A stretch of 64,000 nt of DNA from Desulfobacteraceae bacterium (GCA_003599865.1 QZKS01000026.1:17804-81803); one strand, 5' to 3'; positions 8,263-17,620 are shown, counted from the stretch's first letter. Notes: a model not told the origin generated them from the sequence alone. Numbers and translations are program-made.

Positions 8263-9084
8263 CTACATCCAGCGCTTGCGGCGTTTGTAGGATTTGATTT
8301 CCTTGAAAGATTTCCTGCCGCCGCCCTGAGTCACGCCCAGGTAGAACTCTTTCACATCCGGATTGTTTCTCAACTCCTCTGCGGTGCCTTCCAGAACGAT
8401 CTTCCCCGATTCCATGATATAGGCGTAATCCGCAATCCCCAGCGCGATCTTTGCGTTCTGTTCCACAACAAGAATGCTTGTGGACAATTCACGGTTCACG
8501 GTACGGATATTATCAAAAATCTCCTTGACCAGAAGCGGTGCCAATCCGAGAGACGGTTCATCCAGCATCAGCATGATCGGTGATGCCATCAGGGCTCTTG
8601 CAATGGCGATCATTTGCTGTTCACCTCCGGAGCAGTAACCGGCCATACGGTTTGTCACCTTTGCCAGCCGTGGAAAATGATCATACATGAGTTTGTGGTC
8701 CGCCTTGATCTTTTGTGCTCCGTCCTTCCGGGTGATGGAACCAACCCGGATATTTTCATCCACGGTAAGATGCTTGAACACCCTCCGGCCTTCGGGCACC
8801 ATGACCGCTCCCATCCGGACAACATGGGTTCCCATGACATTCGTAATATTGTTCCCATGAAAAGTGATCACGCCATCCTTGATGAATCCGTTCTCCGGCT
8901 TTAAAAGGCCGCTGACGGCTCGAAGGGTAGTTGTTTTTCCCGCCCCGTTGGTTCCCAGAAGCGCCACAATACTCCCTTTCGAAACATTCAAACTCACACC
9001 CCTCAGCACCTGGATAATGTCATTATAGACAACCTCAATATTGTTTACATCCAATAGAATCTCTGTTGTATTTTGCTTTGTCAT
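8263..9084 (-). CDS. livF: LivF-type ABC transporter ATPase
   Basis: ATP-binding subunit of a branched-chain-type (HAAT) importer. Walker A is GTNGAGKTT, the ABC signature reads CSGGEQQM, Walker B is MLMLDEPSLGLAP, and the switch His is replaced by the VVEQNA pattern normal for LivF. At 273 residues it is about 35 longer than standard LivF because of a basic C-terminal tail (GGGRKSFKEIK then SYKRRKRWM). It should pair with the LivG encoded at the start of this operon and sit on the inner face of the membrane. An AAGGA ribosome site precedes the ATG. A 12-base perfect inverted repeat lies between it and the upstream binding-protein gene. Confidence 0.93.
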   Translation of the reverse strand: MTKQNTTEILLDVNNIEVVYNDIIQVLRGVSLNVSKGSIVALLGTNGAGKTTTLRAVSGLLKPENGFIKDGVITFHGNNITNVMGTHVVRMGAVMVPEGRRVFKHLTVDENIRVGSITRKDGAQKIKADHKLMYDHFPRLAKVTNRMAGYCSGGEQQMIAIARALMASPIMLMLDEPSLGLAPLLVKEIFDNIRTVNRELSTSILVVEQNAKIALGIADYAYIMESGKIVLEGTAEELRNNPDVKEFYLGVTQGGGRKSFKEIKSYKRRKRWM

Positions 9085-9113
9085 CTTTTTCCTTATGGGG
9101 AAGTGGAGACATC

Positions 9114-9150
9114 AGGGATTGGGCGCTTGATCATGTTCCGCCCAATCCCT
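9114..9150 (-). promoter_or_regulatory. Intercistronic hairpin between binding protein and livF
   Basis: A perfect 12-base inverted repeat (AGGGATTGGGCG, 13-base loop, CGCCCAATCCCT) lies in the gap after the substrate-binding-protein gene. There is no T-run after it on the minus strand, so it is not a simple intrinsic terminator. Hairpins at this place often protect the upstream binding-protein mRNA and lower downstream expression. Confidence 0.6.
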
Positions 9151-9256
9151 GTTTAACCGAAATGTTACAAAACAGACATCACCTTGAATATCATTCTTTC
9201 ATGCTGTATCATATCCATCGATAGCTGCCGGGTAACCGTTTCCGGACAGATCGTTC

Positions 9257-10480
9257 CTAAATCTTCTTGATATACTCACATAAAAACGGGGTACCCACGG
9301 ATCGGAATACACCGCCGTCAACCCTGTAAAGCTGAAGGGTATCAACCCCGGCATGATCGGTTTTTGAGTATGTAACCGGCCCCACGGTGGTATCCGGTTG
9401 AAAAGCCTTGGCCCCGTTCATCTGGTTCAACTCATCATACAGTGTTTTTCGGTTTACCTTCAGGCCTTGTTTCTTGACGCGTTTAATGACTTCGGTTGCA
9501 ACCTGGGCCACCATGATTCCATTGGTGTAGTTATGGGAATTCGCTGCTTTCTCATCGCGTCCATACCTTGCGGCAAGCGCGAGCTGTGCATCCGCACCGG
9601 CGGATTTTTCCGAAGTGAGCTTATAGGAAGTGGTCCAGAAAAAATTCTCCGCCGCAGCACCGGCCAGTGCGATCAGGTCGTTTCCACCGGTATAATGAGC
9701 TCCCATAAACGTGATTTTTCCGGCCTCTCCGAAAGTTTTTGCCGTATATCCGAGCCGGGCGGCATCTTTCAGCATGGTAGCAACCGGGGACTGTACGGTC
9801 TGGGAAATCACATACTGAACCCCTTTGCTTTTCAGTCTTTTCAACATGGCGGTATTGTCCAGATCCTGACCATGCTCCACTACCTCAACCACTTCGATAT
9901 TCAAGCCGGCCTTGGCAGCCTTTTCCACATCCTCCACCGGTCCGCGGCCGAACGCAGAGGGATGAACGAACAGCGCGACCTTGGGTTTGTCTCCCTTATG
10001 ATTGTTGGCAACATATTCCGCAAGGCCGATGGTCTGTTCCGAATAGGAAGCAATGGGAAGAAAAATGTAATTGGAATCGACCAGGTTTCCTGCGTGGAAA
10101 GAAGCCGGAATCACCGCAATTTTTTCTTCTTCAAAATCCCGTTTGAGGCCCATGGTGCTGCCGGTGGAATAATTCAGATACAACACGATTCCCTGATCCA
10201 GAAAATCTTCGAAATTCCGTTTGGTCACATCGGTTTTATACTGGTCGTCCCGGATGGTGCACTCAATCCTGTCATCGCCCAGCATTTTGGTGTCATTCAC
10301 AAATCGGAAATAATCCTCCACTCCTTTTGCATACGGATTTCCCGCATCCGATGTCGGACCGGTGATGGCCAGAGAAAGCGCCAGTTTATATACTTCTCCG
10401 GCCTGCAAATTGGCGGCAAAAAACAAAACGGCTATGAAACTCATCAAAATCGGAACAAACATCATTTTGTGATTCCTCAT
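9257..10480 (-). CDS. Periplasmic substrate-binding protein of LIV-type ABC importer
   Basis: A 407-residue type I periplasmic binding protein. A signal peptide (MMFVPILMSFIAVLFFAANLQAGE) of about 27 residues is followed by the family opening ALSLAITGPTSDAGNPYAKG and the two-lobed binding fold. It is longer than E. coli LivJ/LivK and closer to the family found with organic-acid and aromatic-acid transporters. It should capture the ligand in the periplasm and deliver it to LivH/LivM. The true ligand cannot be read from sequence; the acyl-CoA ligases in the same operon favour a carboxylic acid over leucine. GGGGGAAAT precedes the ATG. Confidence 0.9.
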   Translation of the reverse strand: MRNHKMMFVPILMSFIAVLFFAANLQAGEVYKLALSLAITGPTSDAGNPYAKGVEDYFRFVNDTKMLGDDRIECTIRDDQYKTDVTKRNFEDFLDQGIVLYLNYSTGSTMGLKRDFEEEKIAVIPASFHAGNLVDSNYIFLPIASYSEQTIGLAEYVANNHKGDKPKVALFVHPSAFGRGPVEDVEKAAKAGLNIEVVEVVEHGQDLDNTAMLKRLKSKGVQYVISQTVQSPVATMLKDAARLGYTAKTFGEAGKITFMGAHYTGGNDLIALAGAAAENFFWTTSYKLTSEKSAGADAQLALAARYGRDEKAANSHNYTNGIMVAQVATEVIKRVKKQGLKVNRKTLYDELNQMNGAKAFQPDTTVGPVTYSKTDHAGVDTLQLYRVDGGVFRSVGTPFLCEYIKKI

Positions 10481-10574
10481 ATTTCCCCCTTTTCTTTGAT
10501 TGTTTTTGATCGCAATACCAGAGGCAGACCTTCCCGATTTTTTTCTGCCTGAGCCAAACGCACACCAATCGAAA

Positions 10575-11669
10575 TCAATATCTGAACGGCCATAGTTTAA
10601 AATAAGAACGGATGATACGCCACCAGTTGGCGATCCCCCGTGGTTCGAACATCAAAAAAAGAACGATCACCAGGCCAAAGGTGAGCGGTCTCAAAGCGGT
10701 TGCCAGGTTCATACTGGCCGGCATCATATCACCGGCATGCTCTGCAATTTTTTCAACCTGGAGTTCCAGCATTTTAATTGCCGCCGGTCCCCAGAAAGAA
10801 CCGTTCAGGGTGCCCAGACCGCCCACGATAGCCATGGCAAGATACGTTATGGACTCATGAAGGGTAAAGGATTCAATTCCGACACCCCGGTACAGGTATG
10901 CATGAAGCGCTCCGGCGATTCCGGCAAAAAACCCCGCCAGTCCGAATGCATAGACTTTGGTCAACCCCGGATGCATTCCCATGGCATCCGCGGCCCGGTC
11001 ATTATCCCGGACAGCGATCAGACACCTTCCAAACCGTGTCCGGAGAAGATTCCGCACCATAAATCCCAGAAGAACCAGAATGATCAGAATCACGTAATAC
11101 CAGAATATATAATGTTCGTTCCGGCCTACTTCTCCGTTTAACCAGAATATGCGCCCCACAAAAATGGTCTGGCCCTGGTTAAAAAATTCCATAAAATTGA
11201 TTGTCCACTGAAAAATCATCTGAAAGGAAAGGGTTGCGATTGCCAGGTACAGATGTTTCAGCCGGAAAGCCGGCAGACCGACCATCGCTCCGAAAACCGC
11301 CCCCACCAGACCGGAAGCCAGAATCATTGCCGGCCATGCATGGGTCAGCAAAATATAGTCGTCTCCCATTACCCGGGAAACAGAGGCCACGGTATAGGCC
11401 CCCACACCCACAAAAGCGGCATGCCCGATGGAAATCAGCCCTGCAAACCCGGTGACAAGGTTCAGGCCCAGCACCGCAATCATGGCAATCAATATATTAT
11501 CCACAACCAGCATGGATTTGTTGTTGGTTTCAAAAACCAGGGGCCAGACAAAAACACAAACCAGAAAAAAAGAAAAGATCAGCCGGTCCGTATGGGTAAG
11601 AAAGATCCGCTGCTCTTCTTTATAGGTGGTAAAGTAGTTACCGGTTGCTAACCAACGATTTGCCGACAT
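10575..11669 (-). CDS. livM: LivM-type ABC permease
   Basis: Inner-membrane permease of 364 residues with about nine hydrophobic segments. Family marks include GYGA-like core VTGFAGLISIGHAAFVGVGAY, AVRDNDRAADAMGM in the cytoplasmic coupling loop, and FFAGIAGALHA near the C-terminus. The N-terminal 30 residues are polar and form a cytosolic extension. It forms the translocation path with LivH. It starts only a few bases after livH ends, so the two are translated together, and it precedes the binding-protein gene by about 95 bases. Confidence 0.92.
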   Translation of the reverse strand: MSANRWLATGNYFTTYKEEQRIFLTHTDRLIFSFFLVCVFVWPLVFETNNKSMLVVDNILIAMIAVLGLNLVTGFAGLISIGHAAFVGVGAYTVASVSRVMGDDYILLTHAWPAMILASGLVGAVFGAMVGLPAFRLKHLYLAIATLSFQMIFQWTINFMEFFNQGQTIFVGRIFWLNGEVGRNEHYIFWYYVILIILVLLGFMVRNLLRTRFGRCLIAVRDNDRAADAMGMHPGLTKVYAFGLAGFFAGIAGALHAYLYRGVGIESFTLHESITYLAMAIVGGLGTLNGSFWGPAAIKMLELQVEKIAEHAGDMMPASMNLATALRPLTFGLVIVLFLMFEPRGIANWWRIIRSYFKLWPFRY

Positions 11670-11672
11670 AGT

Positions 11673-12566
11673 CTACACCCGTTCAATTTCATGTATTCCA
11701 AACAGTCCGTGCGGCTTGAACAGTAAAATAATCAACAGGATAATATATGGCAGCACGGTTCCCGTTCCATTCAGACCCCAGTTGCCATCCAGATATCCGC
11801 TGGCAAACTGCTGAATCAATCCCATAATGATCCCTGCCACGACAGCCCCCAGAATCGAATCCAGTCCGCCCAGAATCACGACCGGAAAGACCGTGATCCC
11901 AAATGCGTGAAGGGTGTCAAAATTCAATCCGGTAATATTGCCGATAATACCGCCGGCCGCAGCTGCACTCAAACCCGCGGTTGCCCAGGCCAGTCCAAAC
12001 ACCCGGGGAACCGAAATGCCGATGGACATGGACGCAAGCTGATCATCCGAAACCGCCCGCATGGATATTCCAACCGTTGATTTTTTAAAAAACCATGAAA
12101 ACGCTCCGATCATGGCAAACGTAATAATCACTCCCACCAGTTGCGTCCAGGAGATGGATACCCCGGCCATTGAAATGGGTTCCTTGGGAAGGAACCGGGG
12201 GAACGAAAAATTTTCAGATCCAAAGGGCGTAAGGTAGATCAGACCGTCCAGAATGGACATCAGGCCGATGGTAACCATGATCACGGAGATAATGGGTTCC
12301 CCGATCAGACGCCGCAGGAATATTCTCTCCACGCTCATGGTCAGAAAAAAAGTAAGCACCATGCTGATAAAGAAAGAGAGATAGATGGGTATGCCGACCC
12401 ATACTGTCAGGGCGTAGGCAATAAATGCGCCGGTTGCGATCAATTGTCCATGAGCGATGTTCAATACCCGGCTGGACTTATAAATCAGCACAAACCCGAG
12501 GGCAGACAGGGCATAGATGGAGCCGACAACGACTCCACTTAAAACCAGCTGAAAAAAATAGGTCAT
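11673..12566 (-). CDS. livH: LivH-type ABC permease
   Basis: Inner-membrane permease of 297 residues with about eight hydrophobic segments. The N-terminal VGSIYALSALGFVLIYKSSRVLNIAHGQL is the LivH hallmark, followed by the coupling-loop pattern MRAVSDDQLASMSIGI and the GGLDSILGAVVAGI segment. It pairs with LivM. Its ATG overlaps the stop of the upstream acyl-CoA synthetase gene by four bases (ATGA), which shows translational coupling of ligand activation and import in one operon. Confidence 0.93.
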   Translation of the reverse strand: MTYFFQLVLSGVVVGSIYALSALGFVLIYKSSRVLNIAHGQLIATGAFIAYALTVWVGIPIYLSFFISMVLTFFLTMSVERIFLRRLIGEPIISVIMVTIGLMSILDGLIYLTPFGSENFSFPRFLPKEPISMAGVSISWTQLVGVIITFAMIGAFSWFFKKSTVGISMRAVSDDQLASMSIGISVPRVFGLAWATAGLSAAAAGGIIGNITGLNFDTLHAFGITVFPVVILGGLDSILGAVVAGIIMGLIQQFASGYLDGNWGLNGTGTVLPYIILLIILLFKPHGLFGIHEIERV

Positions 12567-14491
12567 GACCCCCCTTCCATTGTATAAAATGAAATTTTCG
12601 TTTTTACGTTGGTTGTCTGGCCGTCCTGGTACTGGAAAAAGGCTTCCACCTCTTTTTCCGTAACACTCTCATCATATAAGGCTTCGTATAAATTCCGATA
12701 CTTTTCCCCAACAAACTTCCGCCGGATTTTTCCGGTTTTGGTCAACTCTCCATCATCCGTATCCAGCAGTTTATACAGGATCGCATACCGTTTGATACGG
12801 AAATGCTCCTTTTCTGCATTCTGATTGATTTTAACGATCTCTTCCCGGATCAGTTTTGCCACTTCCGGTTTGGCGGACAAATCCATAAAGGTGGTGTAGG
12901 AGATCCCCCGGTCTTCCGCCCATTTTCCGACGACAATGGGGTCGACGTTGATCAGTGCGGCGACAAAAGCCTGCTGATCTCCGAATATAACGGCTTCTTT
13001 GATATAGGGACTGAATTTCAGCTTGTTTTCCAGGAACATGGGGCTGAACATCTCGCCGTTCTTGTTATGCATGACGTCCGATACCCGGTCGATCACGACC
13101 AGATGACCGTTTTCGTCAATATAACCCGCATCGCCGGAATGCAGCCATCCGCCTTCCAGAAGCTCTTCTGTTTTTTCCGGAAGCTTGAAATAACCGACAC
13201 ATACGGAAGGCGATTTGGAGAGAATCTCTCCTTTTTCCGAGATCCTGCACTCGGTTTCCGGAAGGGGTTTGCCGACCGTATCCGGACGGACATCGCCATC
13301 CCGATGCATATAGGCGATACCGACAATTTCCGTCTGTCCGTAAATCTGTTTTAAATTCACACCAATGGCCTGATAAAAGGTAAACAGTTGCGGACCGAGA
13401 GCCGCACCGCCGGTATAGGCTCTTCGCAGCCGGAGGAATCCGATCTGATTAATCAGGGGCCGGGTAACCAGAACCCTTCCCAGCCAGGAGAGGATGCCCA
13501 ATGCCGGCGGCATTTTTTTGCCGGTCATGCGATACCGGGCAGCCTGTTCCCCAATCTTGATAAAATATTCATAAAAAATTCGATTCAACCGATAGGATTC
13601 ATCAATCTTGAGCCAGATCTGGGAACGGATATTTTCATAAATGCGGGGGGCTCCGAACATAAAATGGGGTCCGACCTCTTTCAGATCGTCCATGGCTGTT
13701 TCCACCGACTCCGGAAAGTTAATGGTAATACCGGTCGCCATGGCAACGCCAAAGGAGTTCATCTGTTCACCAATCCATGCAAACGGAAGAAAAGACAAAT
13801 ACTCGTCTGTCGGTTCCAGATGATCCACCTTGGTGAGCTGAATTCCCATATTGATAAAATTTCGATGGGTAAGCATGGTTCCCTTGGGAAGGCCGGTGGT
13901 TCCGGAAGTCAGACAGAGATGACAGACATCATCCGGTTTTCCCCGATGAATCAACTCCTCATAGTAATCCGGATTCTGCTTTTCCTTCTCTTCTCCCAGT
14001 TTATAAAGATCCTCGATAAACATGAACCAGTCATCCTTCCGATAACTGCGCATACCCCTTGGATCTTCATAGATCACCTTGATGACGCCGGGTATCTTCC
14101 GTCTGACTTCAACCAGCTTGTCCACCTGCTCCTGATCGTCACAGAACACAATCCGGACACCCAGATAATTGATAATATCCGCAATCTCATCCGGCAGGCT
14201 GGTCTGGTATATCGCAGCGGAGTGGGCGCCAATCGATTGAGCTCCGATGGCCACGTAAAGCATTTCCGGTATATTGTCTCCAATCAGCGCAAGAACTTCC
14301 TCCTTGCGCAGACCGATTTTTTCCAGGCCCAAGGCGACCTTCTGAACATACGAATAATACTTCCGCCAGGTAATGCTCTGCCAGCGTCCGAAATCTTTTT
14401 CCCGAAGAGCGACCTTTTCAGGCGTTTTCTCGGTTCTCCACCGAAGCAATTGAGGAATGGTATAACGAACTAAATGGTCTGTATTTTCCAT
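12563..14491 (-). CDS. AMP-dependent long-chain acyl-CoA synthetase
   Basis: Adenylate-forming enzyme of 642 residues. The P-loop motif LTSGTTGLPKGTML (near residue 193) is intact, followed by the A5-type motif QIYGQTEIVG, the LHSGDAGYIDENGHL motif and IDRVSDVM, and a long C-terminal linker typical of the FadD15/long-chain branch found in transporter operons. It converts a carboxylic acid, ATP and CoA to acyl-CoA, AMP and PPi in the cytosol or at the inner membrane. The gene sits inside the LIV operon between livG and livH, overlapping livH, which argues that it activates the imported compound. Chain length or aromatic character of the substrate is unknown. Confidence 0.92.
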   Translation of the reverse strand: MENTDHLVRYTIPQLLRWRTEKTPEKVALREKDFGRWQSITWRKYYSYVQKVALGLEKIGLRKEEVLALIGDNIPEMLYVAIGAQSIGAHSAAIYQTSLPDEIADIINYLGVRIVFCDDQEQVDKLVEVRRKIPGVIKVIYEDPRGMRSYRKDDWFMFIEDLYKLGEEKEKQNPDYYEELIHRGKPDDVCHLCLTSGTTGLPKGTMLTHRNFINMGIQLTKVDHLEPTDEYLSFLPFAWIGEQMNSFGVAMATGITINFPESVETAMDDLKEVGPHFMFGAPRIYENIRSQIWLKIDESYRLNRIFYEYFIKIGEQAARYRMTGKKMPPALGILSWLGRVLVTRPLINQIGFLRLRRAYTGGAALGPQLFTFYQAIGVNLKQIYGQTEIVGIAYMHRDGDVRPDTVGKPLPETECRISEKGEILSKSPSVCVGYFKLPEKTEELLEGGWLHSGDAGYIDENGHLVVIDRVSDVMHNKNGEMFSPMFLENKLKFSPYIKEAVIFGDQQAFVAALINVDPIVVGKWAEDRGISYTTFMDLSAKPEVAKLIREEIVKINQNAEKEHFRIKRYAILYKLLDTDDGELTKTGKIRRKFVGEKYRNLYEALYDESVTEKEVEAFFQYQDGQTTNVKTKISFYTMEGGS

Positions 14492-14497
14492 TGATAT

Positions 14498-15259
14498 CTA
14501 TTCTTCTCCGATATAGGCTTCAATTACTTTGGGATCGGAAGCAACTTCTTTCGGAGTGCCTGAACCGATCAGTTCTCCGAAATCCAGCACATAGATCTGA
14601 TCCGAAATATCCATGACAACGCCGAGGTCGTGTTCCACGAGAACCACGGTTATATTTCGTTCCTTCTGAATATCCATGATGAAACGGACGATATCCTCCT
14701 TCTCCTCAATATTCATTCCGGCCATGGGCTCGTCCAGCAGGAGTATTTTGGGTGCAAGAGTCAAGGCCCTGGCGACCTCTACCCTTTTCTGCACACCGTA
14801 ACTGAGATTGCCGACAAGCCTTTTCCGATAGGGTTCAAGCTCCATAAAATCAATGATTTCTTCGACATACTGCCTGTTCTCCGCCTCTACCCGGGACGTT
14901 TTTCCATAAAAAAAGACTGCCTGGAAAAAATTATATTTCAAATCCTTATGACGCGCCAGCAACAGGTTATCCAGCACCGACAATCCTCTGAAAAGCTCCA
15001 GATTCTGGAATGCCCTGGCGATACCCATTTTGGAAACCTGGTGCGGTGAGGCCTGCGTGAGCCGCTGACCGCCGAAATGAATTTCTCCGGACGTCGGATG
15101 GTAAAAGCCGGAAATACAGTTCAACATGCTGGTCTTTCCCGCACCATTGGGTCCGATGATGGAAGTAATCAGGTTGGGTTGGATTTTGATGTTAACATTG
15201 GATAACGCTTTCAGACCGCCAAAGGAGAGGGTTACATCGGAGACTGTGAGATATGTCAT
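14498..15259 (-). CDS. livG: LivG-type ABC transporter ATPase
   Basis: ATP-binding subunit of a branched-chain-type importer, 253 residues. Walker A is GPNGAGKTS, the signature is the LivG-type NLSYGVQKRVEVARAL, Walker B is ILLLDEPMAGMN, and the switch region is VVLVEHDLGVVM. The start at 15259 (MTYLTVSD) has AGGA about six bases upstream and is better than an ATG nine codons earlier. It is the first gene of an eight-gene minus-strand operon (livG, acyl-CoA synthetase, livH, livM, binding protein, livF, usp, paaK-like). The 480-base gap before it is shared with the divergent CoA-transferase gene. Confidence 0.93.
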   Translation of the reverse strand: MTYLTVSDVTLSFGGLKALSNVNIKIQPNLITSIIGPNGAGKTSMLNCISGFYHPTSGEIHFGGQRLTQASPHQVSKMGIARAFQNLELFRGLSVLDNLLLARHKDLKYNFFQAVFFYGKTSRVEAENRQYVEEIIDFMELEPYRKRLVGNLSYGVQKRVEVARALTLAPKILLLDEPMAGMNIEEKEDIVRFIMDIQKERNITVVLVEHDLGVVMDISDQIYVLDFGELIGSGTPKEVASDPKVIEAYIGEE

Positions 15260-15742
15260 AGAAAATCCTGAAATCAGCAAAAACAATCTGGTTCATACCT
15301 GGATTTTTGTCACACCCGGACTTAAAAATCCCTACGAAATCTTACCGGAATTCCATCCCGTTTTACTTCGGGATGATGACAATCAAAACCCGGTAAAATT
15401 GCATGGCCGGGCATTCCAAAATGTACTGATCATTAGATGTTCGTAAAACAGATGTCCGTAACACTTCTGTGCTGACATTGGGTAAATTCCCTGTTGCCGG
15501 ATGCCTGTAAACTTGATAGGGTTATGTAAACAACTACCTGCGGCAAACAAATTTCCATGTCATGTCGGTAATCGATATTTTTGTATTGATGAAAATGTTC
15601 AACATGTGTGCAATGTCTTTGATTGAGCGCTCGTTCGTACTGATTACTACGCCTACCGGTCTTTGTCAAGCTTTTTTCAGGTTCCGGATGAAACCGGTAT
15701 AACACATAGTAGCAGGTCTTGAAATGAGATAAGGAGTCTCCG
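15260..15742. promoter_or_regulatory. Divergent control region between LIV operon and CoA-transferase gene
   Basis: A 483-base gap without a credible gene separates two divergent start codons. It must hold promoters for both directions. On the plus strand a TATAAC box at 15698-15703 would start a transcript about 33 bases before the CoA-transferase ATG, though its -35 match is poor. The palindrome GAGCGCTC at 15625-15632 within a longer imperfect repeat may be an operator (see separate entry). I see no clear promoter for the minus-strand operon. Confidence 0.5.
15621..15640. promoter_or_regulatory. Possible TetR-type operator
   Basis: GAGCGCTC (15625-15632) is a perfect palindrome flanked on the right by GTTCG, giving GAGCGCTCGTTCG; the left side keeps only part of the mirror image. 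Sites built on CGAACG/CGTTCG halves around a GC-rich centre are typical for TetR-family regulators of acyl-CoA metabolism. No such regulator gene is in the window. Confidence 0.3.
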
Positions 15743-17620
15743 ATGGCAACCGCAAAATACTGGCCGGATAACTATATTGAAAAGAAAAAAAGTGTTTCCG
15801 AAGCGCTCAGCCTGATCCGACCCGGCCAGCGGATCTTCATCAGTTCATCCTGTGGAGAACCCCAATATCTGGTAAGAGAACTTTCCAGAGCCGCATCCAA
15901 TTTTACCGATATTGAAATTGTCCGGCTTCTCAGCCTGGAGACAATACCCCTGACCATGATTGCCACGCAAACCAAGAGCCAGAATCTGAACATCCGGTCT
16001 TTCTATTCCGGATCTGCCGCCTCCAAAGAATTGGCAAAAAACATCCGGTTTATCACCCCGATCAATCTTTCCGCAATCCCCGGTTTGTTTAAAACCGGTC
16101 GCCTTCCGATCCACGTTGCCCTGATCCAGGTCACGCCTCCGGATGATTTCGGATGGATGAGTCTCGGCGTCTCCGTTGATGTCTCACAGGCAGCGGCAGC
16201 GGCAGCAGACATTGTCATTGCCCAGGTCAATGAAAAAATGCCCCGTGTTCTCGGCAGAAGCTTCATCCATGTGGATGATGTGGACGTCATCGTTGAACAC
16301 AATGAAGACATCCTTTCCATCAAGGATTATCCGGAACTGGCGTCAGATGAAAAAATTGCCCGTCATATCGCAAGATTGGTGGACGACGGCTCCACGATCC
16401 AGATCAGCCTGGGAGCGACGCCGAACGCCACCCTGCTGGCCCTTGCCAATAAAAACGACCTGGGCGTTCATACCTATTTTTTAACGGATGGTATCATGAA
16501 CCTGTTTTCACGCGGCGTGATCACCAACCGGAAAAAAGGATTCAATGACGGCAAGATCGTTGCCAGCAGCGCCGTCGGGACCCGGGCTCTATATGACTTC
16601 ATGGACAACAACCCGGCCATTGAATTCCATCCCTCCGATTATGTGAACAGTCCGTCCATCATCTCCCGGCACAACAAGATGGTGTCCATGAACATTGCCA
16701 TGGCCATGGACCTTACGGGTCAGGCAGCGGTTGACGCCCTTCCGTACAACCTTTTTTCCGGCGTTACCGGAATGCTGGATTTTGTCCGCGGCGCTTCGGA
16801 ATCCACCGGAGGAAAGTCCATTTTAATGCTGGCCGCAACCGGTCTGCATGGCAAAAAAAGCCGGATCGTCCCCATGATCAGCGACATGGCTGTCGTGATC
16901 CCCAGGAGTGATGTTCAGTATGTGGTAACCGAATACGGATCCGTCAATCTCGCCGGCAAAAGCATTCAGGAACGGGCCATGGCCATGATCAGTATCGCGC
17001 ACCCGGATTTTCGGGATGAGCTTTTTGATCAGGCCAAAAAAAGGGGCCTCCTTGGCCCGGAAAGAACCCTCACGGAATCGATTCACGGTATTTATCCCAT
17101 TGCCCTGGAAGAAGTGCTGACCATCGATTATGAATCCGTTACCATCCGGCCGGCAAAACCGGTTGATGAAAGAAGGATACAGGAGCATTTCTACAATCTT
17201 GACAAGGATGACATCATTGCCCGATTTTTTCACAAAAAAACCAGTTTTGTTCATGATGAAGTGGAAGGAATATCTCAGATTGATTATATCAATGATCTGA
17301 CAATCCTGGCCGTTGTCGGTGAAATCGGTTTCGGTAAGGTGGTTGCCATCGGCGAATGCCTGCTGAACCAGTCCGACAATATGGCGGAAGTTGCCTTCTC
17401 GGTAAGCAAGCCCTATCAGGGAAAAGGACTCGGACGTGTGATCCTGAAAAAACTGACCGATTCCGCCAGAGAAAACGGAATATCCGGCCTGTTTGCCTAC
17501 ACCTCGCCGCAGAACAGGGGGATGATCAATCTTTTCAAAACGCTGCCTTACAAAGTCAAAATCCTTCTGGAGGATGACATGCTGCATCTGAGCTGCAAGT
17601 TTGAGGATCCGGTCTCCTGA
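15743..17620 (+). CDS. Acetyl-CoA hydrolase/CoA-transferase fused to GNAT acetyltransferase
   Basis: A 625-residue two-domain protein. Residues about 1-440 match the acetyl-CoA hydrolase/4-hydroxybutyrate CoA-transferase family: VTPPDDFGWMSLG, an internal GVTGMLDFVRGA and the catalytic Glu near residue 397 in VTEYGSVNLAG. From about residue 466 (VTIRPAKPVDERR) to 620 there is a GNAT domain with the acetyl-CoA motif KPYQGKGLGRVILKKL. The first domain should move CoA between carboxylic acids; the second may acetylate a protein or small molecule, perhaps linking CoA-ester level to protein acetylation. AAGGAG lies before the ATG. It is divergent from the LIV/acyl-CoA ligase operon, which supports a role in using the imported acid. 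Confidence 0.9.
   Translation: MATAKYWPDNYIEKKKSVSEALSLIRPGQRIFISSSCGEPQYLVRELSRAASNFTDIEIVRLLSLETIPLTMIATQTKSQNLNIRSFYSGSAASKELAKNIRFITPINLSAIPGLFKTGRLPIHVALIQVTPPDDFGWMSLGVSVDVSQAAAAAADIVIAQVNEKMPRVLGRSFIHVDDVDVIVEHNEDILSIKDYPELASDEKIARHIARLVDDGSTIQISLGATPNATLLALANKNDLGVHTYFLTDGIMNLFSRGVITNRKKGFNDGKIVASSAVGTRALYDFMDNNPAIEFHPSDYVNSPSIISRHNKMVSMNIAMAMDLTGQAAVDALPYNLFSGVTGMLDFVRGASESTGGKSILMLAATGLHGKKSRIVPMISDMAVVIPRSDVQYVVTEYGSVNLAGKSIQERAMAMISIAHPDFRDELFDQAKKRGLLGPERTLTESIHGIYPIALEEVLTIDYESVTIRPAKPVDERRIQEHFYNLDKDDIIARFFHKKTSFVHDEVEGISQIDYINDLTILAVVGEIGFGKVVAIGECLLNQSDNMAEVAFSVSKPYQGKGLGRVILKKLTDSARENGISGLFAYTSPQNRGMINLFKTLPYKVKILLEDDMLHLSCKFEDPVS

Noticed and set aside
9398..10552. Long open frame on the plus strand opposite the first binding-protein gene
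   Set aside because: The minus strand has a signal peptide and the full type I binding-protein pattern; the plus frame has no recognisable domain.
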